From NCBI GenBank assembly GCA_035544635.1, contig DATKDQ010000130.1, positions 1 through 5,134 on the forward strand: DNA of 5,134 bases, given 5' to 3'. Source of the stretch: DATAFT01 sp035544635. Lineage in GTDB: Bacteria > Acidobacteriota > Thermoanaerobaculia > Multivoradales > Multivoraceae. Below, in pieces: positions 1-5,134 of this stretch; positions within the stretch are counted from its first letter, which is position 1; each line of letters begins with the position of its first letter. The notes beneath the pieces were generated by a model. The model searched no databases. It was given only the letters and a program-made list of their open reading frames with translations, and had not been told where the DNA came from. A program made the position numbers and the translations under genes.

Positions 1-310
1 TCGCGAGCAGGAGCGTCCCGAGCAGTCGGCGGCCCGGGCTGCCGGTTCGCGCCGGTCGCGGCAGGGGCGCCGCATCCGGCAGCCAGCGCTCCATGCGCGC
101 GAGCGCCGCACCGCCCAGAAGCGCTGCCGCTCCGAGCAGCCACCACAGCCACGACGGGCGTTCGGCGACGGCCCACGGCTGGCGTAGTTGCCACGTCGCG
201 AAGCCGCCCAGCGCCAGGGCGCCGGCGAGAAGGGCGAGATCCAAGCGGCTCCGGGAGGGGCTCTCGGCAGGGAGCGACCGAGCTTCGGGGGCGACGGCGG
301 GCTCCGGCAC
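1..310 (-). CDS. N-terminal part of a further membrane protein (cut by the window edge), possibly another GT39-like enzyme
   Basis: An uninterrupted minus-strand frame continues from the end of the GT39-like gene to base 1, about 103 codons, with no stop. From the GTG at 310 it encodes a Pro/Ala/Glu-rich cytoplasmic-looking head (1-22). A hydrophobic segment LDLALLAGALALGGFATW (23-40) follows, then a Trp-rich second segment WLWWLLGAAALLGGAALA (54-71), a Pro/Arg-rich linker (about 76-95), and the start of a third hydrophobic stretch (RRLLGTLLLA) at the edge. The alternation of hydrophobic spans with charged loops and the operon packing support a real gene. Two short N-terminal spans before a third are compatible with GT39 proteins carrying an N-terminal extension, but no catalytic motif is inside the window, so this is only a guess. 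The start is uncertain. GTG at 310 leaves an 8-nt gap and has GAGAGAG just upstream. TTG at 322 would overlap the previous stop as TTGA, copying the ATGA junction upstream, and would add four residues. An in-frame ATG lies at 94, inside the membrane region. Confidence 0.66.
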   Translation of the reverse strand, partial: MPEPAVAPEARSLPAESPSRSRLDLALLAGALALGGFATWQLRQPWAVAERPSWLWWLLGAAALLGGAALARMERWLPDAAPLPRPARTGSPGRRLLGTLLLA

Positions 311-318
311 GGGCTCTC

Positions 319-1812
319 TCAACGCATCTCGACCACGTCGACGCGGTCGCCGGAGGCGGCGATCGCGTAGCGACGCCCCGGCGGCAGGGCGAGCATCTCC
401 TCGCGCGCCAAGGTCCGAGTGAGGAGCACGATCTGCGGCTCGGCCGCCTCCGCGCTCGTGGGGTCGCCCGCGATCCAGCGCACCCGCGAGCGGCGCAGAT
501 ACCAGGCGAGGAGCGGATCGATGCGCTCTCCGCTGACGACATCGATCCGGGGCCGCTCGCTCTCCGGCCGCTCCTCGAGCGCCGCGACGTCCTCGGCGAG
601 GCGGCGTACCGGCGGCAGGCCGTCGCGGGCGTCGTCGCGCGCCACGCGGTGAACGCCGCCGAGGCCGAACGCAACCGCCAGGGTCAAGGCGGCAGCGACG
701 CCGACGCGCTGCGCCGCGCGCGACCGCCCGCGCGCGGCGCGCTCCGCGAGGTCCTCGAGCCCGAGCGCCGCCGCGAGGAGAAGCGGAACCTGGAGCGCGA
801 GCCAGGTCTCGGCAGCACGACCCGGGCGTAGCTGCAACGCTGCCCCCCACAGGAGCCACAGTGCGAGCGTCTCGGCCTCGACGCGCGTCGCGGTGGACCT
901 CGCCCAGCCGCGATCGGCTCCTGCGCCGGCGCGCCACGCGCGGACGAGGCCCCAGGCGGCGAGCCCGGCGAGCGCGAGGACGTACGCGAGCGTGAACCGA
1001 TCGTAGACCGGCGCGCTCGCGCTGGCGGCCGCCTGGGTCGCGCCCGCAGTGAAGGAGGCGAGCCAGGACTCGAGGGCGACCGAGACCAGCGCCGGCCCGC
1101 GCCACTGGAGGAGCCCGGTGGTCGCTCCGGCGAGCGCCGTCGCCGCGGCGAGACCGAGCAGGACGAGCCCGCGCGGTCGCCCTCCCGCCGCGGCGCCGGC
1201 GCGGCTTCCCGTAGTCAGGAGCACGGCGCCGGCGAGAACCGGCGGCAGGAAGTCCCAAGCTGCGGGTCCGCTCACGACCAGGAGGCCAACGGCGATCGAC
1301 CACGCGACCCACTGCCGCCGCGAGGCCTCCGCCGTTGCCGAGCCGGGCGAAGTACCGGCGAGCCGGCGCAACAGCAGATGGCAGGCGACGGCGGCGCCGA
1401 CGGCGAGGATCGCCCCGCTCGAGCGTCGCGACTGGGCCACCAGCCAGGGATCGACGGCGAGAAGCAGGGCGAGCGGCACGACGGCGGGCCAGCCCGCCGA
1501 TCGCAGCCCGATCGGCAAGAGAACGAGCGCCGCGCCGACCGCCGCCGGAACGAGCCGCGCCAGCCCGTCGCTCGCGCCGGTGCCGAGCCAGAAGAGAAGG
1601 AAATCGAGACTGAAGAGGAGAGCGCTTTCGGGCTGTGGCAGGAGACGCGCCAGCCCCTCGTCCGCGCCGGTGACCGTCCACCACGCCGCGATCGACTGGC
1701 TGGCCTCCCCGGCATCGAGCGGCGAATGCCCGAGACCGACGAAGCGAGTGAGCGCCGCCGCCAGCAGGAGGGCGAGCACGGTGACCGCGGTCGAGCGCGA
1801 TCCGAGGGTCAT
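319..1812 (-). CDS. GT39-like membrane glycosyltransferase, Agl23/TIGR03663-related
   Basis: This 497-residue protein has about 10-12 hydrophobic segments and a short soluble C-terminus (about 390-497). The N-terminal layout matches GT-C enzymes of the dolichyl-phosphate-mannose-protein mannosyltransferase superfamily. A first membrane span (8-27) is followed by an external loop with acidic residues, PLDAGEASQS (31-40). Then comes the amphipathic/membrane stretch ALLFSLDFLLFWLG (64-77), the typical SDGLARLVPAAVG (81-93), and DPWLVAQSRRSSG (121-133), equivalent to the family's 'sP...ysR' block. A WYLRR motif (437-441) in the C-terminal domain resembles the WYLR element I recall in TIGR03663 proteins. 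It probably transfers a sugar from polyprenyl phosphate to an acceptor outside the membrane. The ATG at 1812 overlaps the DUF2298 stop as ATGA and has GGGA six bases upstream. The frame stays open far upstream to 4230, but the codons before 1812 lie inside the DUF2298 gene in another frame, so they are not part of this protein. Oddity: the usual Asp-Glu pair is replaced by Gly-Glu, and no His-Gly-Pro is seen. Confidence 0.85.
   Translation of the reverse strand: MTLGSRSTAVTVLALLLAAALTRFVGLGHSPLDAGEASQSIAAWWTVTGADEGLARLLPQPESALLFSLDFLLFWLGTGASDGLARLVPAAVGAALVLLPIGLRSAGWPAVVPLALLLAVDPWLVAQSRRSSGAILAVGAAVACHLLLRRLAGTSPGSATAEASRRQWVAWSIAVGLLVVSGPAAWDFLPPVLAGAVLLTTGSRAGAAAGGRPRGLVLLGLAAATALAGATTGLLQWRGPALVSVALESWLASFTAGATQAAASASAPVYDRFTLAYVLALAGLAAWGLVRAWRAGAGADRGWARSTATRVEAETLALWLLWGAALQLRPGRAAETWLALQVPLLLAAALGLEDLAERAARGRSRAAQRVGVAAALTLAVAFGLGGVHRVARDDARDGLPPVRRLAEDVAALEERPESERPRIDVVSGERIDPLLAWYLRRSRVRWIAGDPTSAEAAEPQIVLLTRTLAREEMLALPPGRRYAIAASGDRVDVVEMR
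1809..1812 (-). other. ATGA stop/start overlap between the DUF2298 and GT39-like genes
   Basis: The minus strand reads ATGA at 1812-1809: ATG starts the GT39-like gene and TGA ends the DUF2298 gene. This four-base overlap is the classic arrangement for termination-reinitiation coupling and fixes the start of the downstream gene. It also implies the two membrane proteins are made in linked amounts. Confidence 0.9.
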
Positions 1813-4271
1813 CCAGAGTCCCGCGCGCGGTAGATCCGCACCGCGTCGTTCTCGAACACGACGTCCATCGCGTCGGCGAGAATGGTCTCGTGCGCGCCGG
1901 TCACGCCGTAGCGCGCGCGTTCCTCGGGACCGAGATAGACGTATCCGACCTTCCAGGCGGCGAGCGCTGCGGTGAGCTCCTCGCGCGACGGCGGAGCGTA
2001 GATGCGGGCGAGCGCCTCCTCGCGTCCCGCGACGAGACGCCCGAACGCCGCGCCTCGCCACTGGTACTCGTGGCCTCCCCAGCCGAGGAGCGTGGCGCGC
2101 CCGGTCAGAATGCTCGGCAGGTTGTGCTCGGCGCGGTAGCTGTCGCCCGAGCGCTGCACCACCACCGCGTCGGCCGGCGTCGAGCGGCGGATCCACTGGA
2201 TCGCCTCGAGCTCGGCCGGCCGCCACCGCTCGATCCAGGCGCTCGCGTCGAGCGTCGGATCGGGCGAGCCGAAGCCTGCGGTCTTGGTGTCGAGCGCCGC
2301 CACCGGGTAGAGGAGGCCGGGCGCCAGGCCGAGCACGCCGAGCAGCGCGGCCGCGCGCTGCCGTCCGCCGCGCTTCCAGGCCAGCGCGATCCCCAGCGTG
2401 CCGGCGCAGGCGAGCAGCGGCCACGCCTGGTACCAGAACTTGAACACGGTGTTCATCCTCGTCCCGAAGCTGTCGTGGAGGTAGAGGATCTCGGGCAGAA
2501 GGACGAGGCCCACTCCCGCCGCCGCCAGCAGGAGGGCGAACGTGACGCCGTCCGCGCGCGCGGCGCCAACGGTCATCCAGCGCGCGCGGAGCGTCTCCAG
2601 CGTGAGCGCGAGACCGGCGGCGAGGAGCGCGAGGGTAGGCCAGCCGGTGAGCCATCGCCCGAGCGCGATCCGCGGCAGCGAGGAACGGTCCCGTGCGCCG
2701 AGCACCTGGCCCAGCCAGCCGTCCCAGGCCCCTCCCCAGGTGGCGAGCGCACCGGCGACGGCGAGCCACAGAGCGGCCGCCCCGACGATCGCGATCCACA
2801 GCGCGAGCGCGCGCCGGAACCGGGCGGCGGCAGGGTCCCAGGCGCCGGCGACGAGCAGCGCGACGCCGGGCGCGAGGGTGGCGAACATGACGAAGACCTG
2901 GTCGAACGCCGTCGGGTGGAGGAGGTTGGGAACGATCCCCCGCACCTGCGAGGTGGCGGTCAGGTGGTAGGGCAGGAAGAGGATGGAGGAGCCGAGAGCG
3001 AGCAGACCGCCGGTCGCGACCGCCGCGGCCGCCGCCGCGACGGCGACCCGTCTCGCCGCGCTGCGACCCGGGCGGGCGGCGGGCGCCGAGTCCTCCCCCT
3101 CCCCGCCCACGCCAGAAGCGCCAGAAGCGCCCGATGCAGCGCGCGCAGCCGCCGCGGCCGCGGCCACCACCACGATCGACCACACCATCGGCACGTCCCA
3201 GGTGTTGATCGCCGTGATCGACCCCACGACCACGAGGATCACCACCAGCGCGGCGGGACCGCCCACGGCGCCCGCGATCCGGCGTGAGCCTGCCGCCGGC
3301 GGCGGAACCGCTCGAGCGAAGACCGCGAGCGCCAGCGTCAGCGCCGCGAGAACGACCGGCATCGAGAGCACGTGCGGATGATTGTCGCCGAGGAGGTAGC
3401 TGAAGAAGGGAAACTCCGTGATCGCTTCGATGGTCGCCCCGTCGACGCCCCGGTCCTGGACCACCCGGCTCGATCGCCACCACCACCAGTTCTCGGTCCG
3501 CAGCGTGTCCGCCGTGCCGGCGAGCGAGCGGCCGATCCATTCCAGCGGAAGCGCGAGGTTGGCGGTGAGCCCGACGACGGCCGCCGCGCCGAGCCCGGTG
3601 CCGATCGCGAGCCGGCGGCCGGATGCGGCGGCACCGTGCCCGGAGAGCGACGCCAGGTCGTAGCCCAGGCCGAAGCTCCCGAGCAGGAGCAGCGCGAACC
3701 AGGTCGCCTGTGCCAGGTTGTAGGTGAGCTCCGGCACCGTTCCAGCCAGGTGGCCGAGCGTGGCGAGCAGCCAGTACCCCAGGTAGTAGTAGCTGATGGG
3801 ATAGCCGGACAACCAGGGATCGCGCGGCGGAAAGGAGTCGCTGGTCGAGACCGCCACCAGCAGCATGAGATCCATCGGCTCCTCGGTGTGGTCCGCGGCG
3901 GGATCGTGCGCGCGCACCCAGCACCAGGCGGCGAACGCGACCAGGAAGAGCGCCTCTGCGGCGATCACCAACCCGCGATTGGCGCGCACCCACCCGACGA
4001 GGTCGCCGAGCGACCCCTCCCGCCCGCGTGCGCTCGCCGCGATCGCCAGTACGGCGAGGACCGAGAGCAGGGCTCCGCCGACGCCGTTGCGCAGCAGGCC
4101 CGCCGCCGTGCCGAGCCAGAGCACCACCCCCACCAGGACGACGCCGATCGTCTTGCCGGCGCAGTAGCCGCGGTCGGGAAGGGCGGGGAAGGCCCGCGCC
4201 GTCAGCACGGAGCCGACCACTCCGACGCACTGCACCGCCAGGTACCAGACGAGGATCGTGACCACGCGCAC
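1809..4271 (-). CDS. DUF2298 (Chlor_Arch_YYY family) polytopic membrane protein, putative glycosyltransferase
   Basis: This is an 820-residue integral membrane protein with roughly 15-18 hydrophobic segments. Family landmarks are all present: EEPMDLM (130-136) in an early loop; SFPPRDPW (146-153) leading to GYPISYYYLGYW (156-167), whose YYY at 161-163 gives the family its name; a tryptophan run in ENWWWWRSS (260-268); EFPFFSYLLGDNHPH (286-300); NTWDVP (356-361); RMNTVFKFWYQAW (605-617); and GWGGHEYQWRG (729-739). A soluble C-terminal part (about 661-820) follows the last span. The biochemical function of the family is not established to my knowledge. Its pairing with GT39-like proteins and its topology suggest a GT-C-type enzyme using lipid-linked sugar at the outer face (inference). 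The GTG start at 4271 is 4 nt after the upstream stop and has no clear Shine-Dalgarno sequence, so translation is probably coupled; a GTG two codons later (4265) is an alternative. The stop at 1811-1809 overlaps the next start. An Ala/Gly/Ser-rich hydrophilic loop lies at about 377-408. Confidence 0.92.
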   Translation of the reverse strand: MRVVTILVWYLAVQCVGVVGSVLTARAFPALPDRGYCAGKTIGVVLVGVVLWLGTAAGLLRNGVGGALLSVLAVLAIAASARGREGSLGDLVGWVRANRGLVIAAEALFLVAFAAWCWVRAHDPAADHTEEPMDLMLLVAVSTSDSFPPRDPWLSGYPISYYYLGYWLLATLGHLAGTVPELTYNLAQATWFALLLLGSFGLGYDLASLSGHGAAASGRRLAIGTGLGAAAVVGLTANLALPLEWIGRSLAGTADTLRTENWWWWRSSRVVQDRGVDGATIEAITEFPFFSYLLGDNHPHVLSMPVVLAALTLALAVFARAVPPPAAGSRRIAGAVGGPAALVVILVVVGSITAINTWDVPMVWSIVVVAAAAAAARAASGASGASGVGGEGEDSAPAARPGRSAARRVAVAAAAAAVATGGLLALGSSILFLPYHLTATSQVRGIVPNLLHPTAFDQVFVMFATLAPGVALLVAGAWDPAAARFRRALALWIAIVGAAALWLAVAGALATWGGAWDGWLGQVLGARDRSSLPRIALGRWLTGWPTLALLAAGLALTLETLRARWMTVGAARADGVTFALLLAAAGVGLVLLPEILYLHDSFGTRMNTVFKFWYQAWPLLACAGTLGIALAWKRGGRQRAAALLGVLGLAPGLLYPVAALDTKTAGFGSPDPTLDASAWIERWRPAELEAIQWIRRSTPADAVVVQRSGDSYRAEHNLPSILTGRATLLGWGGHEYQWRGAAFGRLVAGREEALARIYAPPSREELTAALAAWKVGYVYLGPEERARYGVTGAHETILADAMDVVFENDAVRIYRARDSG
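1819..1822 (-). promoter_or_regulatory. Weak ribosome binding site (GGGA) for the GT39-like gene
   Basis: GGGA on the minus strand lies six bases before the ATG at 1812, inside the last codons of the DUF2298 gene. It is a partial Shine-Dalgarno match and supports the ATG at 1812 as the true start, in addition to the coupling overlap. Confidence 0.45.
3111..3128. repeat. Short tandem repeat: two copies of a 9-base unit in the DUF2298 gene
   Basis: The nine bases GCCAGAAGC occur twice head to tail (3111-3119 and 3120-3128), followed by a degenerate third unit (GCCCGATGC, 3129-3137). The unit keeps the frame and encodes the Gly-Ala-Ser repetition (ASGASGASG) in the hydrophilic loop of the DUF2298 protein. 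It is a likely slippage-prone length-variable linker and has no sign of being a mobile or regulatory repeat. Confidence 0.6.
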
Positions 4272-4275
4272 CCGA

Positions 4276-5046
4276 TTACTTGGGGGCGTCGGCGGAGCCG
4301 AGCTGGTGAACGGACCGCCCCTTGCCGGCGGCGAGGATCTCAGGGGGCCGCACGGCCGTCCTCAGCACGTGCCAGGCGGCCCTCCAGATCTCGTGTCGAT
4401 CGATCTTGGAGGCCCCCGCATGGCGGCACTCGAAGACGATGGGCACCTCGCCGATGCGGAACCCCGCGCGGTGGACGCGCCAGACCATCTCCTCGAGAAA
4501 CGAGTAGCCCGAGGCGCGGATGCTGAACGGGTCGACCGCCTCAAGGGCCTGCCGTGCGTAGCACCGGTAGCCTCCGGTGCAGTCGCGCACCGGTAGGCGC
4601 AGCAGGATGCGGGTATAGGCGTTGGCAAAGGCGGACAGCAACCGCCGATGCAGATCCCAGTTGGCGACGCCGCCGCCCGGCACGTAACGGGAGCCGATCA
4701 CCAGATCGTGATCGACCATCGCCTCCAGGATGGTCGGCAGATGCCGAGGATGATGGCTCCAGTCGCCATCCATGGTCACGACGCGACCGTGCCCGCGCTC
4801 GAGGGCGTAGCGGAAACCAGCGAGATACGCGGAGCCCAAGCCGAGCTTCCCCGCGCGCCGCAGCAGCTGCAGGCGCGGTTCGGTCCTGCCGTTCTTCGCC
4901 ACCAGGTCGCCGGTTCCATCGGGGCTCGCGTCGTCGACGACGAGGACCTCGAGCGACCGATCCTGCTCGAGCACACCGCCGGCCAGAGAGAGGATGTTGC
5001 CGGCCTCGTTGTAGGTCGGAATGACGACGAGAGCGCGCGCCGACAC
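4276..5046 (-). CDS. Polyprenol-phosphate-mannose synthase-like family 2 glycosyltransferase (Dpm1 type)
   Basis: This 256-residue protein should transfer a sugar, most likely mannose from GDP-mannose, to a polyprenyl phosphate at the cytoplasmic side of the membrane. Visible GT-A/GT2 motifs in order: PTYNE (10-14), VVDDASPDGT (36-45, nucleotide binding), GKLGLGSAY (66-74), the metal-binding MDGDWSHHP (92-100, Asp93 and Asp95), GSRY (118-121), DCTGGYRCY (155-163) and GYSFLEEM (180-187). These are the diagnostic blocks of Dpm1-like enzymes; the usual 'MDAD' reads MDGD here, with both acidic residues kept. There is no C-terminal transmembrane domain, so it resembles the soluble or peripheral single-domain Dpm1 form, and the length is normal. 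The GTG start at 5046 puts the first strand (ALVVIPTYNE) at the usual distance from the N-terminus and follows a GGTGA Shine-Dalgarno-like sequence. No ATG, GTG or TTG lies further upstream in frame inside the window. It is the first visible gene of the operon. The sugar (mannose versus glucose) cannot be decided from sequence alone. Confidence 0.93.
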   Translation of the reverse strand: MSARALVVIPTYNEAGNILSLAGGVLEQDRSLEVLVVDDASPDGTGDLVAKNGRTEPRLQLLRRAGKLGLGSAYLAGFRYALERGHGRVVTMDGDWSHHPRHLPTILEAMVDHDLVIGSRYVPGGGVANWDLHRRLLSAFANAYTRILLRLPVRDCTGGYRCYARQALEAVDPFSIRASGYSFLEEMVWRVHRAGFRIGEVPIVFECRHAGASKIDRHEIWRAAWHVLRTAVRPPEILAAGKGRSVHQLGSADAPK

Positions 5047-5134
5047 GGAGTCACCAGTGGTAACGAGCCCTGGGCATGTTATGCGATTCGTCCGGCTCCC
5101 TCGACCGGCGCACGGAATGCCGGCGGAGAGGCTG
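5047..5134. other. 88-nt region upstream of the operon's first visible gene; content unresolved
   Basis: This is the only stretch not assigned to a gene. On the minus strand it includes a relatively A/T-rich patch, CATAAC (5083-5078), that could serve as a -10-like element, but I find no convincing -35 partner. Three other readings are possible. A minus-strand frame enters from the edge and ends in TGA at 5053-5051 (an upstream gene's tail, or an 8-codon leader from the ATG at 5077). Another minus-strand frame ends in TAA at 5081-5079. A plus-strand ATG at 5081 opens a frame (MRFVRLPRPAHG...) that runs off the window as a possible divergent gene. The fragment is too short to choose between them. 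Confidence 0.3.
5051..5055 (-). promoter_or_regulatory. Ribosome binding site (GGTGA) deciding the GTG start of the Dpm1-like gene
   Basis: GGTGA on the minus strand is separated by four bases (CTCC) from the GTG at 5046. It is a good anti-Shine-Dalgarno match with slightly short spacing. Since GTG is the only usual start codon in frame upstream of the PTYNE motif, this site supports the chosen start. The same bases contain the TGA that ends an open minus-strand frame coming from the window edge. Confidence 0.5.

Noticed and set aside
1049..1975. 308-codon plus-strand open frame
   Set aside because: It is antisense to the GT39-like gene and the end of the DUF2298 gene. Its Arg/Ser/Ala-rich sequence lacks any domain signature.
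1890..3287. 465-codon plus-strand open frame
   Set aside because: It lies entirely antisense to the DUF2298 gene, whose conserved motifs are clear. Its product is Arg/Glu/Gly-rich low complexity with no recognisable domain or membrane structure.
319..4230. A single 1303-codon minus-strand open frame that looks like one giant gene or fusion
   Set aside because: Only the last 497 codons (from the ATG at 1812) encode a protein with membrane spans and GT39-like motifs. The preceding 806 codons run opposite in phase to the DUF2298 gene and give an Arg/Gly/Pro-rich sequence with no motifs. The frame is open because of the high GC content.
4272..4275. Terminator or promoter between the Dpm1-like and DUF2298 genes
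   Set aside because: The gap is four bases, leaving no room for either. No hairpin with a T-run is visible around it.
3372..4526. 384-codon plus-strand open frame crossing the DUF2298/Dpm1 junction
   Set aside because: It is antisense to both real genes, has Arg/Pro/Gly-rich composition and no motif, and spans a gene boundary. This fits a GC-driven shadow.
4776..5054. Alternative 92-codon minus-strand frame starting at the GTG at 5054
   Set aside because: It overlaps the N-terminal half of the Dpm1-like gene in another phase. The Dpm1 frame has the diagnostic PTYNE, DDASPDGT and MDGD motifs, while this one yields Ser/Arg-rich sequence.
5078..5083. CATAAC on the minus strand as a -10 promoter element
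   Set aside because: It is only a partial match to TATAAT and no acceptable -35 hexamer lies 16-18 bases upstream (GTCGAG is the only candidate at that spacing and is poor). It is mentioned in the upstream-region entry but not annotated as a promoter.

Overview
The window is very GC-rich (about 70% or more by eye). It holds one tightly packed, unidirectional minus-strand gene cluster read from the right edge to the left edge. In transcription order it contains: a family 2 glycosyltransferase of the polyprenol-phosphate-mannose synthase (Dpm1) type (5046 to 4276); a large multi-membrane-span protein of the DUF2298 / 'Chlor_Arch_YYY' family (4271 to 1809); a GT-C/GT39-like membrane glycosyltransferase related to the Agl23/TIGR03663 group (1812 to 319); and the first ~103 codons of another membrane protein that leaves the window at base 1. 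The junctions are +4 nt, a 4-nt ATGA overlap, and either +8 nt or a 4-nt TTGA overlap, so the genes are almost certainly one translationally coupled operon.

The DUF2298 and TIGR03663 families are known, from memory of their family descriptions, to co-occur mainly in Chloroflexota and archaea. With the high GC, this suggests a high-GC Chloroflexota-like bacterium. That is inference; other high-GC phyla that carry DUF2298 are not excluded. No rRNA, marker gene or other taxonomic anchor is present.

Functional model (inference from families): the Dpm1-like enzyme loads a sugar, probably mannose, onto a polyprenyl phosphate on the cytoplasmic face. The integral membrane proteins downstream then act on the flipped lipid-linked sugar at the outer face, building a surface glycan or glycosylating surface proteins. 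The acceptor cannot be read from this sequence.

The plus strand carries long open frames opposite these genes. They are arginine-, proline- and alanine-rich antisense shadows caused by the GC bias, and I see no independent gene there. The 88 nt at the right edge (5047-5134) are the only non-coding candidate stretch; they may hold the promoter/leader or the end of an upstream gene, which this window cannot settle. I see no tRNA, rRNA, CRISPR array, insertion sequence, convincing terminator or large repeat.
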